This document shows, piece after piece, positions 16,592 through 24,980 of a DNA stretch of 34,543 bases. Source of the DNA: Bdellovibrio sp. Lineage in GTDB: Bacteria > Bdellovibrionota > Bacteriovoracia > Bacteriovoracales > Bacteriovoracaceae. The notes below the pieces were generated by a model, which worked only from the letters and a program-made list of their open reading frames with translations, made no database searches and was not told where the DNA came from. The position numbers and the translations under genes were made by a program. The DNA is taken from the NCBI GenBank assembly GCA_020720455.1, contig DYOQ01000030.1, positions 1 through 34,543 of the forward strand. The letters run 5' to 3'. Each line of letters begins with the position of its first letter. Position 1 is the stretch's first letter.

Positions 16592-18208
16592 ATGATCTAC
16601 ATATCTAACGTTTCAAAAATTATTGGCGGTGAAGCTCTTTACAAAAATGCTAGCTTTCAAATTAATCCAGGTGAAAAAGTTGGATTAGTAGGCCCAAACG
16701 GTGCAGGCAAAACTACGTTTTTTAGAATGATAATTGGAGAAGAAAAACCTGACGAAGGCCAAATAACCGTCCAAGCGGGAACTAGAGTTGCTTACTTTTC
16801 ACAACACGTTGATGAGATAAAAGGGAAAAGTGCAATTGAGGAGGTTATGAGCGGTAGCGCTAAGGTAAACGAGCTACATCTGCAACTTAAAACCTTTGAA
16901 GAAAAACTAACTGATCCAAACCTTGATCCAGAGGAGATGAATAAGATCTTAGATAAAATGGGTGATGTTCAAACCGAGTTTGAAAAACTTGGAGGATATG
17001 AACTTGAATCAAATGGTGCCGAAATTCTAACAGGACTCGGCATAGCTCCACTTTACCATACTAAACCTATTGAAGATTTTAGTGGTGGCCAAAAAATGAG
17101 AATTGCTCTAGCAAAAGTTCTTATCGTAATGCCTGATCTAATCTTAATGGATGAGCCTACAAACTATTTAGACATGGAGACCATTCTCTGGCTTGAAAAA
17201 TGGCTAATAAATTTCAAAGGCTCGATCCTTATGACTGGCCACGATAGAGAATTCATGAATAGAGTTGTCAAAAAAATTGTTGAGGTCGCAAGAGGGACAA
17301 CTACAACCTACTCTGGGAATTACGAATACTATCTAGGTGAATTAGAGATCAGAAAAAAACAGAACCGAGCAGAGTTTGATCGCCAACAAGATATGCTAAA
17401 AAAAGAAGAGACATTTATCGCTCGCTTTCAAGCAAGAGCATCACATGCGGCCCAAGTTCAATCACGAGTCAAAATGATTGATAAAATCGACAGGGTTGAA
17501 CTAATAAAAGATGATGATTCAATGACCATCCTTCTTCCAGAAATTCCAAGAGGCGGAAATGATGTCGTTATCATCAATAACTTATCTAAGACATGGGTTG
17601 ATACTAGTGGAACTCAAAATCATATTTTTAGTGGACTAACCACAACTGTTTGCAGACAAGAAAAAATTGCAGTTGTTGGTGTTAATGGTGCTGGAAAATC
17701 GACTCTTTTAAACACCATCGCTGGCTTCACAACACCAACTAGTGGTGAAGTTAAACTTGGGCCAAGTATTGTTGTTGGCCACTTTGGCCAGAAATCCTAT
17801 GAATCACTAAATCAAAATAGTACTGTCTTTGACGAACTCAGAAGTAGACTACCTAAAGCAAGCGACGGACTTATCCGCAATATTTTAGCATCGTTCTTAT
17901 TTAGAGGAGATGAGGTTTTTAAAAAAATCCACCATCTTTCAGGCGGAGAAAAAGCTAGAATACTCTTAGCATGGCTTTTATCATCTCAAAACAATTTCTT
18001 GATTCTCGATGAGCCAACCAACCATCTAGACATTAACTCTAGAGAGGTGCTTCTAGACGCACTCAAACGGTATACTGGAACAATTATGATTGTCAGTCAT
18101 GATAGATATTTCCTCCATCAAATTGCAGATAAAGTCATGGAAGTTGACAGAGGTGAAATCAGAGTTTTTCCTGGAAATTATGAAGAGTACTTAGCATCTA
18201 AGCATTAG
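16592..18208 (+). CDS. ABC-F family ATPase (YbiT-like)
   Basis: This soluble protein of 538 residues has two ABC ATPase domains in one chain and no membrane segment. Domain 1 has GPNGAGKT near residues 34-41, FSGGQK near 163 and LILMDEPTNYLD near 182-193. The linker (about 250-290) is rich in Lys, Arg and Gln, as expected for the P-site tRNA interaction motif. Domain 2 has GVNGAGKST near 364-372, LSGGEK near 449 and FLILDEPTNHLD near 469-480. ABC-F proteins of this type act on the ribosome during translation rather than transport. Length and domain layout fit the YbiT branch. It is coupled to the upstream helicase gene and overlaps the convergent CapA-like gene by 18 bases. Confidence 0.92.
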   Translation: MIYISNVSKIIGGEALYKNASFQINPGEKVGLVGPNGAGKTTFFRMIIGEEKPDEGQITVQAGTRVAYFSQHVDEIKGKSAIEEVMSGSAKVNELHLQLKTFEEKLTDPNLDPEEMNKILDKMGDVQTEFEKLGGYELESNGAEILTGLGIAPLYHTKPIEDFSGGQKMRIALAKVLIVMPDLILMDEPTNYLDMETILWLEKWLINFKGSILMTGHDREFMNRVVKKIVEVARGTTTTYSGNYEYYLGELEIRKKQNRAEFDRQQDMLKKEETFIARFQARASHAAQVQSRVKMIDKIDRVELIKDDDSMTILLPEIPRGGNDVVIINNLSKTWVDTSGTQNHIFSGLTTTVCRQEKIAVVGVNGAGKSTLLNTIAGFTTPTSGEVKLGPSIVVGHFGQKSYESLNQNSTVFDELRSRLPKASDGLIRNILASFLFRGDEVFKKIHHLSGGEKARILLAWLLSSQNNFLILDEPTNHLDINSREVLLDALKRYTGTIMIVSHDRYFLHQIADKVMEVDRGEIRVFPGNYEEYLASKH

Positions 18209-19564
18209 TTTATTAACACCATTTTTTTCTAGCTTTGTGTATTTGTATTGGCATTTTCCTATTACCCACTTCATACCATCTAAAGTTGGCCCGATCTCAA
18301 CTTTCAAAGCTTGGCCCAAACGATATCGAGGCCGAAAAAGCCCTGTAGCACTGTTTCCTAACGAGTAAGCAACAAGCTTGTGAGTAGGGCCTATTTTATA
18401 TGAGGTAACCACCCCAGGAATATGCGAATGATGGCCCACGATTGCATCCCAATCTTTTAACATCTCTTTGGCCCTATCAATACAACGTGGCCGTGGATAC
18501 TTTTCCATTTCATGACACCAGTGAGGAAAAAGAATATTACATTTTGCAGATGAATCAATAAAAGATTTGTGATCTTCCAAAAATGAGAGGTAACCATGTG
18601 GCTGATTTGTCCACTCTGTAGCGCTTGCAATATGGATACTATTTTCTACAGTTATTCCTGACTCATCCTTTCCACCAATAACAAGAAAACCTTTCGCTCT
18701 TAATGTCTGACACGTGCGAAGGAAATTTTCATAACCAAAATCAGCAGCATGATTGTTAGCAACGGAAAGAATAATTTTTTGAGGATTAAATAACGCCGTT
18801 AGGTTATCTAAAATTTTTTCATTATGGGCCTGGGCCAAAAAAACTTTTTTATCATTTTTAAGAGTCCCTTCAAAATTAGCAACCAAATAATCTACATCAC
18901 TAAAAAATGATCTAACCTCATCCGAAAAGAGAAGCTCTTTTTTATACATCGGCATCAAATCACCTAAAAAACCTAACTTCATCTTTGGAGTAAAATTAGT
19001 TGAGAGCGTAAAATCTTCTTCCAAATTTTTTGAGTATTCACGAAAATCCTCTCGAGGAGAAACAATATTATGTTTAAATACAAGTTTCAAATCTGACATA
19101 TTATACGGAGTTGAAAACATGGTAACGTCCAAGGAGCGCTCAATAGGATCACGTCTATAAGATAAATCCTGAGCGCGCTTAGTAATCTCTTCAAAAAATA
19201 ACTGTAATGGAAAAAGCAGGTAGTATGGAACTGCTGTTAGCGATGTATAAAAAACTGTCTTGAAAAGTTCTGGTGTCTTTAACAAAATATTAATCGTAAT
19301 CGTAAGAGATAATCCGATTAACCCTGCACCAACAATAGCACTAAGATATTTATAAACCATTTTTTTCGGGAAATTAAAAAACATTTCCATTAAAGATGTT
19401 GAGCAAAAAGTCATTGCAAAACAAAAAAATCCATGCCAAGTAGATACTTTAAGCCTAAGGTCTAATGGGTGGTTTAGGTTACTAAAAAAAGCGATACAAA
19501 AATAAATAACGGCCGCGATCATTCCGTAAAATATTGCTCTAAAGACTACTTTTTTTTTATTCAC
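18191..19564 (-). CDS. CapA-like (PGA_cap) metallophosphoesterase-fold membrane protein
   Basis: This protein of about 457 residues has four N-terminal membrane segments in the first 130 residues, followed by a CapA/PgsA-like metallophosphoesterase-fold domain. Motifs are KLGFLGDLMP, VANFEGTL, SVANNHAADFG, ILFPHWCHE and IVGHHSHIPG, ending with VAYSLGN. CapA proteins take part in poly-gamma-glutamate or capsule production; related proteins are found in many contexts, so the role here is open. An in-frame TTG at 19591 would overlap the upstream lipoprotein gene but has its nearest purine run too close; GTG at 19564, with GAG six bases upstream, gives a good N-terminus (MNKKKVVF) and is preferred. 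It is last in a run of minus-strand envelope genes. Confidence 0.72.
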   Translation of the reverse strand: MNKKKVVFRAIFYGMIAAVIYFCIAFFSNLNHPLDLRLKVSTWHGFFCFAMTFCSTSLMEMFFNFPKKMVYKYLSAIVGAGLIGLSLTITINILLKTPELFKTVFYTSLTAVPYYLLFPLQLFFEEITKRAQDLSYRRDPIERSLDVTMFSTPYNMSDLKLVFKHNIVSPREDFREYSKNLEEDFTLSTNFTPKMKLGFLGDLMPMYKKELLFSDEVRSFFSDVDYLVANFEGTLKNDKKVFLAQAHNEKILDNLTALFNPQKIILSVANNHAADFGYENFLRTCQTLRAKGFLVIGGKDESGITVENSIHIASATEWTNQPHGYLSFLEDHKSFIDSSAKCNILFPHWCHEMEKYPRPRCIDRAKEMLKDWDAIVGHHSHIPGVVTSYKIGPTHKLVAYSLGNSATGLFRPRYRLGQALKVEIGPTLDGMKWVIGKCQYKYTKLEKNGVNKLMLRC

Positions 19565-19581
19565 ATCAAACTCATTTAATA

Positions 19582-20463
19582 TTAAGAACAAACCCCTGAG
19601 GAAACACTATATACATAGATAGTTTTTCTACGAAAAATAAACTTGATGCAACTTTTACTTCCCTTATATTTCAAATAACTGTTGCCACCAGAATCAAAAT
19701 CAAACTTTACCTCAACCCCTTCTTCACCACAGCGATCACCATCAATTTTAGCATCACAAATTTTTCGACCTTTAGTATCCCATAGTGCATACAGCGCGTA
19801 TTTTTGGCCAACCCACATTCCTGTACTTGCCTTATCCCAAAAATCTTCCATATCTTTTAAGATAATGGGGTTGTCTTTGGCCGTAGCAATAAAAGCGACA
19901 TGACGAGCGTGACGTTGTTTAGAAATAAGCGGGGTAATTTTTTCTAGCTCACCATAAGCTTCGTTATAATTACGTTTTTCAACAGCTTCATAAATTTTCT
20001 TTTCAGCATCCGTAATCTCTTTTGAATTAACTTTTCTTTTTTCGATGTCAGCTAACATATCTTTAATCGCACCAACATGCTCCGAATCTGGAAACATCTT
20101 TAAAAAAATAGTTCCCTCTTTTTCAATATACAAATAATCTTCAAGTGAACCCCTATCTTTTTTATCTTCAAAAAGATCCATGATCTTTTTGAAGATACTA
20201 CCTTCATCTGACTTAAGCGTGAGAATTTTCTCTTCTAACTCCGCCTTTTCTTTGTTAACAACATTCACTGCTGCCAACTTTTCCTGCTTAATCTCAAGGA
20301 TATCACTATTTAATTTTTCAATTAATGCTTCTAACTCTTGAATCTTCGTTTTTTGTTTGATGATATCAAGTTTTAGAGAGTTATTTTCGGCCTCAATTTT
20401 CTTGACATCTGAACAACCAAATAAAAACCCAAATAGAAACAGAGTAATAAAAAGCACTCTCAT
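19582..20463 (-). CDS. Predicted lipoprotein with coiled-coil domain
   Basis: This protein of about 293 residues has a lipoprotein signal peptide (MRVLFITLFLFGFLFGCS; the Cys at position 17 is the likely lipidation site). Residues about 22-75 form a heptad-rich coiled coil (LKLDIIKQKTKIQELEAL and onward). The remainder is charged, with a beta-rich C-terminal part containing DGDRCGEEGVEV and two Cys near the end. I do not recognise the family. The ATG at 20463 is chosen because AAGGA lies nine bases upstream and the signal peptide starts there; an earlier in-frame ATG at 20487 adds only eight residues. It lies directly upstream of the CapA-like gene and is probably co-transcribed with it. Confidence 0.65.
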   Translation of the reverse strand: MRVLFITLFLFGFLFGCSDVKKIEAENNSLKLDIIKQKTKIQELEALIEKLNSDILEIKQEKLAAVNVVNKEKAELEEKILTLKSDEGSIFKKIMDLFEDKKDRGSLEDYLYIEKEGTIFLKMFPDSEHVGAIKDMLADIEKRKVNSKEITDAEKKIYEAVEKRNYNEAYGELEKITPLISKQRHARHVAFIATAKDNPIILKDMEDFWDKASTGMWVGQKYALYALWDTKGRKICDAKIDGDRCGEEGVEVKFDFDSGGNSYLKYKGSKSCIKFIFRRKTIYVYSVSSGVCS

Positions 20464-20520
20464 AAGCACACATCCTTGGCCTTTCATATTTAAACTTCTC
20501 TATTTTATTTTAACAAAGAT

Positions 20521-20850
20521 TTAATCAACAATGTAGATATCTTTCTGAAACTGACTAACTCTTTCCAACTCTTTTTTCTCAATAACAGACTCTGCTACTC
20601 TACTTCTACCAGACGAGATATAAATTAGATACTTTGAAACGGGGATCTCACCAAACTCATAAAGGCCTTCTGCATCTGTCTCTGTTACAAACTCTTTGCT
20701 TATACCCTTATTTTGGGGCACAAGTCTCACCTCTAACCCGCTCACACCTTTTTCAGAATCAATATCTTTGATCCAACCAATCGCCTTTACTGAACATCTC
20801 GCTTGAGAAATGAAAGCGATAAACAAAAAAACAAATAAGAAATATCTCAT
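20521..20850 (-). CDS. Small secreted carboxypeptidase-regulatory-like (CNA-B type) protein
   Basis: This 109-residue protein has a clean signal peptide (MRYFLFVFLFIAFISQA). The mature part is a single prealbumin-like beta-sandwich: VKAIGWIKD, GVSGLEVRLVPQ, TETDAEGLYEFGEIPVSKYLIYI is the usual pattern of carboxypeptidase regulatory-like or CNA-B repeats. Such domains act as adhesive or structural modules on secreted proteins; here the domain stands alone. AGAGGTTTT precedes the ATG. It is followed 57 bases later by the coiled-coil lipoprotein gene on the same strand, suggesting both are envelope components. Confidence 0.65.
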   Translation of the reverse strand: MRYFLFVFLFIAFISQARCSVKAIGWIKDIDSEKGVSGLEVRLVPQNKGISKEFVTETDAEGLYEFGEIPVSKYLIYISSGRSRVAESVIEKKELERVSQFQKDIYIVD

Positions 20851-20885
20851 AAAACCTCTTGTTTCTCTCTACCCAACATATAATA

Positions 20886-20925
20886 ACAGCCAACTTGCGC
20901 ACAACACAAGATGGCTGTATTTTTT
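20886..20925. terminator. Hairpin between gdhA and the small secreted-protein gene
   Basis: ACAGCCA (20886-20892) pairs with TGGCTGT (20912-20918), and inside this CTTG (20894-20897) pairs with CAAG (20907-20910), separated by one A-A mismatch and a 9-base loop. Read on the plus strand it is followed by a T-run (20920-20925); read on the minus strand it follows gdhA and is trailed by a looser TTATTATAT. It could end gdhA transcription and perhaps work in both directions. Confidence 0.5.
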
Positions 20926-20978
20926 ATCATACTGCTCGTGAAATAATCGGTAAAATAATTCTTCGAAAAATTACGATA

Positions 20979-22328
20979 TTATGCAATCCCTTGATCAATC
21001 ATGGAGTCCGCAACACGTCTAAATCCCGCAGTATTTGCACCAACTACGTAGTTACCCTCATGGCCCAAGCTTTTTGCACTCTCATGACACTGAGAATGAA
21101 TATGTTGCATAACCTTTTTTAACTCTCTATCAACGGTCTCTTCATCCCATCTTGTAAAACTAGCATTCTGTGACATTTCAAAACATGAACAAGCTACACC
21201 ACCAGCATTTGCTGCTTTCCCTGGAGCATACATGATATTAGTTTTAACGATTTCAGAGACTGCAGAAATTGATAGTGGTTGGTTAGCAGCTTCAACAACA
21301 AACTGTACTCCATTTTTAACCATATTCTTTACATCTGCAACGTCCACTTCATTTTGAATCGCACAAGGAATCGCGATATCACATGGGACTTCCCACGGTC
21401 TTTTCTCTGCAAAAAATTTAACTTTAAATTTTTTCGCAAAATCCTCAACCCTATCATTATTTGAGTTTCTCATTTTAAGCATATACTCAACTTTTTCACC
21501 AGAGATTCCAGCTTCATCATAAATATATCCATCTGGGCCTGAAATAGTAACAACTTTCCCACCAAGCTCATTTACCTTCTTAACAACGCCCCAAGCGACG
21601 TTACCAAAACCTGATACCGCAACTTTTTTTCCAGCAAGACCAACATTTTTGATTTTCATCATCTCATTTAAGAAATAGACAACTCCGTATCCAGTTGCTT
21701 CTGGACGAAGTGGACTTCCACCCCAAGAGACCGCTTTTCCTGTTAGCGCGCCATCAAAACTGTTACGAAGTTTTTTATACATACCAAAAAGATAACCTAT
21801 CTCTCTACCACCAACACCGATATCGCCGGCAGGAACATCGACATTTGGCCCAATATGTTTTGAAAGTTCAATCATGAAACTTCTACAAAAACTTTTAATC
21901 TCGCGATCAGATTTTCCTCTTGGATGAAAATTTGATCCACCTTTACCACCACCGATTGGTAGGCCTGTCAGTGCGTTCTTAAACGTTTGCTCGAAACCAA
22001 GAAATTTTAAAACGCTAAGATCTGTTGAAGCATGAAAACGAAGTCCACCTTTATACGGCCCAAGAGTGTTATTAAATTCAACTCTCCATCCAGTATTAAC
22101 TTGAATATTTCCTCTATCATCAATCCACGGAACTCTAAATGTAATTGTTCTGTCTGGCTCAACCATATTCTCAAGTAGTGCGTGGGATCTATAGTAATCT
22201 TCAGTCGTATCTAACAGTGGCGAGATAAACTCAAAACACTCTTTGACAGAATCCAGAAATACTGTTTCCCATGGATGGGCAGTAACTAAACGATTTAAAA
22301 CCTCTGCTGCGTACTTGTTCATGTTCAT
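20979..22328 (-). CDS. gdhA: Glutamate dehydrogenase (NADP-type, hexameric family)
   Basis: A full-length 449-residue enzyme interconverting 2-oxoglutarate plus ammonia with glutamate. Characteristic features are the N-terminal part with DRTITFRVPWIDDRG, GWRVEFNNTLGPYKGGLRF, the catalytic lysine region GLPIGGGKGGS (near residue 121), DVPAGDIGVGGREIGY, the Rossmann motif VSGFGNVAWG and the C-terminal VVEAANQP and GKAANAGGVACSCFEMSQN. Length and these motifs match the biosynthetic GdhA type. GAGAGAGG lies four bases before the ATG. It diverges from the inositol cluster, and its promoter resembles that of the cluster, so glutamate made here could serve as amino donor for the class III aminotransferase. 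Confidence 0.96.
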   Translation of the reverse strand: MNMNKYAAEVLNRLVTAHPWETVFLDSVKECFEFISPLLDTTEDYYRSHALLENMVEPDRTITFRVPWIDDRGNIQVNTGWRVEFNNTLGPYKGGLRFHASTDLSVLKFLGFEQTFKNALTGLPIGGGKGGSNFHPRGKSDREIKSFCRSFMIELSKHIGPNVDVPAGDIGVGGREIGYLFGMYKKLRNSFDGALTGKAVSWGGSPLRPEATGYGVVYFLNEMMKIKNVGLAGKKVAVSGFGNVAWGVVKKVNELGGKVVTISGPDGYIYDEAGISGEKVEYMLKMRNSNNDRVEDFAKKFKVKFFAEKRPWEVPCDIAIPCAIQNEVDVADVKNMVKNGVQFVVEAANQPLSISAVSEIVKTNIMYAPGKAANAGGVACSCFEMSQNASFTRWDEETVDRELKKVMQHIHSQCHESAKSLGHEGNYVVGANTAGFRRVADSMIDQGIA

Positions 22329-22419
22329 AAAACCTCTCTCTTGTTAAAGTTTCATACTAAATTGTTATGAATTATTGTTTTTTGAATCTAGGTAAATATT
22401 TAAAATATTATTATCGTTT

Positions 22420-22447
22420 TGTATAGTCATTAACACCATCTACGCAA
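22420..22447 (-). promoter_or_regulatory. Predicted promoter of gdhA
   Basis: On the minus strand TTGCGT (22442-22447), 16 bases, TATACA (22420-22425). The leader to the ATG would be about 85 bases. Both hexamers are identical to those predicted for the opposite, cluster-facing promoter, and the match extends upstream to TTGTTGCGT. Confidence 0.55.
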
Positions 22448-22451
22448 CAAG

Positions 22452-22478
22452 TTATTTTATTTTATTTTATTTTATTTT
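22452..22478. repeat. TTTTA pentanucleotide tandem repeat (5.4 units)
   Basis: Twenty-seven bases of perfect TTTTA-type repeat lie between the two divergent -35 elements. CGCAACAA (22443-22450) and TTGTTGCG (22485-22492) flank it as an inverted repeat. Copy-number change would alter the spacing and helical phase of the two promoters without touching their core hexamers. Confidence 0.9.
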
Positions 22479-22510
22479 GCAAAGTTGTTGCGTTCCTCAT
22501 CAACTTTGCA
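22478..22510. promoter_or_regulatory. 10-bp inverted repeat overlapping the inositol-cluster promoter (operator candidate)
   Basis: TGCAAAGTTG (22478-22487) and CAACTTTGCA (22501-22510) are perfect inverted repeats 13 bases apart (centre to centre 23 bp, about two helical turns). One arm ends directly at the -35 hexamer and the other lies between -35 and -10. This is the usual position of a repressor operator. Confidence 0.5.
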
Positions 22511-22517
22511 GTATACA
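22488..22517 (+). promoter_or_regulatory. Predicted promoter of the inositol cluster
   Basis: TTGCGT (22488-22493), 18 bases, TATACA (22512-22517); start expected near 22524, leader about 24 bases, with GAGAGA just before the ATG at 22548. Confidence 0.55.
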
Positions 22518-22547
22518 CAAACACTTTAATCAAAAATGAGAGATAGT

Positions 22548-23627
22548 ATGAAGCTAAAAGGTGCCATTATTGGGTATGGTTTTATATCGTCAAAAGGCCA
22601 TGTGCCAGCGTATAAAGCACGTAGTATAAATTATAAAGATGTCGATATAATCGCTGTTTGCGATATCGAACCCAAACGCATTGCAGCTGCCAAAAACGAT
22701 TTCCCAAACATTAAAACGTATACAGATCACAATCAAATGTTAGATGAATTATCCGACCAATTAGATTTTGTCGATATCTCCTCACCTGCTTACGCTCATT
22801 TTGGCGCTGCTCAAAAGGCTTTAGAGGCAAATCTTCATGTTCTTTGCGAAAAACCACTAACAACTACAATTGATGATGCCAAGGCACTGCTTTCTATGGC
22901 CGCAAAATACAAAAAAGTTGTGTTTCCATGTCACAACTACAAATATGCCCCAGTAGTAAGAGCAATCAATGAGATTATAGATTCTGGCCAGGTTGGAACA
23001 ATCAGTTCAGTAACACTTCAAACCTTCAGAAATACCCACGCTAAAGGTGTTGATGAATGGAAACCAGACTGGAGAAGATCGCTAGAGTTTAGCGGTGGTG
23101 GAATAGCTATGGATCACGGCAGTCACAGTCTATACCTGATTTTTGACTGGCTCAAAAATTATCCTACAGAGCTTACCTCATCAATGTGTAACATGGATAA
23201 AAAGTATGATACAGAGGATAACTTTGATGCCACACTAAATTTTGGTAACAAACGCGCCCAGATTCACTTAACGTGGACAGCAGGTGTAAGGAAGGTCATC
23301 TATACACTGCAAGGTGAAAAAGGGGCAATAACTGTTGATGATGACAAAATGCAAATAGCTACAATGCACACCGACGATTCAAATGATAATATTTCCCACA
23401 AAGCATACTGGAAAATCAACGTCGTGGATATAAAATCAGACTGGATGGATTCAAGTCATACCACATGGTTTAATGCAATGTTTGACAAATTTAAACTTGC
23501 AATTCATAACAACGATTACTGCAATAAAGATCTTATCGATTCATATTATTGTATCGAAACTATCAATAAGTGCTATCAATCTGCAAATGCAGATTCAAAA
23601 AAAATAAGTATTAACAAACTAACGTAG
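22548..23627 (+). CDS. Gfo/Idh/MocA-family NAD(P)-dependent oxidoreductase
   Basis: This 359-residue oxidoreductase is related to inositol and sugar dehydrogenases. The N-terminal Rossmann fold starts with GAIIGYGFISSKGHVPAY; CEKPLTTT supplies the conserved catalytic Lys (about 102) and GGGIAMDHGSHSLY supplies the Asp-x3-His pair (about 189 and 193) seen in inositol 2-dehydrogenase. The expected reaction is oxidation of a cyclitol or sugar hydroxyl to a ketone, or the reverse. I choose ATG 22548 because GAGAGA precedes it; an in-frame ATG at 22536 has no ribosome site. It is first of five closely packed genes; the next begins nine bases after its stop. Placed beside inositol-phosphate synthase, a cyclitol or its phosphate is the likely substrate, but this is inferred from context. 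Confidence 0.85.
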   Translation: MKLKGAIIGYGFISSKGHVPAYKARSINYKDVDIIAVCDIEPKRIAAAKNDFPNIKTYTDHNQMLDELSDQLDFVDISSPAYAHFGAAQKALEANLHVLCEKPLTTTIDDAKALLSMAAKYKKVVFPCHNYKYAPVVRAINEIIDSGQVGTISSVTLQTFRNTHAKGVDEWKPDWRRSLEFSGGGIAMDHGSHSLYLIFDWLKNYPTELTSSMCNMDKKYDTEDNFDATLNFGNKRAQIHLTWTAGVRKVIYTLQGEKGAITVDDDKMQIATMHTDDSNDNISHKAYWKINVVDIKSDWMDSSHTTWFNAMFDKFKLAIHNNDYCNKDLIDSYYCIETINKCYQSANADSKKISINKLT

Positions 23628-23636
23628 GAAACTTGT

Positions 23637-24980
23637 ATGAACGCTGAACAAAAAAAAATGGTGATCAAAAAACACAAAGGGAAACTTGCTATTTTAACTC
23701 CAGGAATGGGTGCAGTCGCTACGACGCTATATGCTGGAGTTGAGGCAATCAAAGCAGGCCTGGAAAAACCTATAGGATCTTACACTCAAATGGGGAAAAT
23801 TAGATTAGGGAAGAGAAGTGAAAATAGAAGCTCAGTCGTAAAAGACATGGTCTCTTTGGCCCCACTGGATGATATCGTTTTTGGTGGATGGGATATTTTT
23901 CACGACAACGCTTACGAAGCTGCAGCTAAAGCAGAAGTTGTTAATAAAAATCTTCTTGAAAAAATTAAAAGTCCACTTGAAAAGATCAGACCAATGTCCG
24001 CAGTTTTTGATTCAAACTATATAAAAAATATCAACGGCGAAAATAAAAAAACATATAAAACAAAAATGGAAGCCGCTGACCTACTAAGAGCAGACATCAA
24101 AAATTTCATCTCAAAAAATGGTTGTGACCGGGCCGTTATGGTATGGTGTGCCTCTACAGAGGCCTATAACCCGATCCAAGATGTCCATAAAAGTTTAAAG
24201 AAATTCGAGGAGGGGTTAAGAAACAATGATCCGAAAATTTCTCCATCTCAAATCTACACCTATGCGGCCCTAATGGAAGGAGTTCCATATGTTAACGGTT
24301 CACCAAATGTTAGCGTTGAGATTCCAGCGCTACAAGAACTTGCGCTAGAAACATCCACACCAATTGGCGGTTCGGATTTTAAAACTGGGCAAACCTTAAT
24401 GAAAACAATTGTAGCTCCAGGACTAAAGAATAGAGTCCTGGGTGTCCAAGGGTGGTTTAGTACAAATATCCTTGGGAATAGAGATGGGGAAGTTTTAGAT
24501 GACCCAGAGTCATTTAAATCAAAAGAGATTAGTAAAGGTGGAGTGCTATCAGATATTTTTAATGCTTCGGAATATCCAGATCTTTATAAAAATCTGTATC
24601 ACAAAATTAGAATTAACTACTATCCACCACGTGGTGACAATAAGGAGAGCTGGGACAATATAGATATTTTTGGGTGGCTTGGCGAAGCTATGCAGATTAA
24701 AATTAATTTTTTATGCAAAGATTCCATTCTCGCGGCCCCAGTAGTTTTAGATCTTGCGCTTTTTATCGATTTAGCAAAAAGAGCGGAGATGAAAGGAATT
24801 CAAGAGTGGCTTAGTTTTTACCTAAAAGCTCCACTAGCTGCTGAAGGTTTACGGCCTATCAATGATCTCTCGCTTCAACTATTGAAACTTGAAAACACGC
24901 TAAGATTTTTTGCTAACGAAGAGTTGATTAACCATTTAGGACTTGTCCACTATGGAATCGAGGAAGAAATTGAAAATTAA
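23637..24980 (+). CDS. myo-Inositol-1(3)-phosphate synthase
   Basis: This 447-residue enzyme converts glucose 6-phosphate to inositol 1-(3-)phosphate using NAD+. It belongs to the bacterial branch with the N-terminal nucleotide loop LTPGMGAVATTLYAGVEAI, then FGGWDIFHDNAYEAA near residue 82, VPYVNGSPNVSVEIPAL, the active-site segment GGSDFKTGQTLMKTIV near 244 and STNILGNRDG near 274. All blocks expected for INO1-type synthases are present. AGGAAA lies seven bases before the ATG. The downstream ATP-grasp gene starts within its 3' end. It provides the inositol phosphate on which the rest of the cluster probably works; myo-inositol is otherwise uncommon in bacteria and usually goes to lipids, mycothiol-type thiols or osmolytes. 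Confidence 0.93.
   Translation: MNAEQKKMVIKKHKGKLAILTPGMGAVATTLYAGVEAIKAGLEKPIGSYTQMGKIRLGKRSENRSSVVKDMVSLAPLDDIVFGGWDIFHDNAYEAAAKAEVVNKNLLEKIKSPLEKIRPMSAVFDSNYIKNINGENKKTYKTKMEAADLLRADIKNFISKNGCDRAVMVWCASTEAYNPIQDVHKSLKKFEEGLRNNDPKISPSQIYTYAALMEGVPYVNGSPNVSVEIPALQELALETSTPIGGSDFKTGQTLMKTIVAPGLKNRVLGVQGWFSTNILGNRDGEVLDDPESFKSKEISKGGVLSDIFNASEYPDLYKNLYHKIRINYYPPRGDNKESWDNIDIFGWLGEAMQIKINFLCKDSILAAPVVLDLALFIDLAKRAEMKGIQEWLSFYLKAPLAAEGLRPINDLSLQLLKLENTLRFFANEELINHLGLVHYGIEEEIEN

Noticed and set aside
5020-22449. CGCAACA occurring near 5020, 15241 and 22443, considered as a shared regulator site
   Set aside because: About two to three occurrences are expected by chance in both strands of this window, and the positions relative to promoters differ. 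Only the mirrored pair at 22443/22492 is kept.
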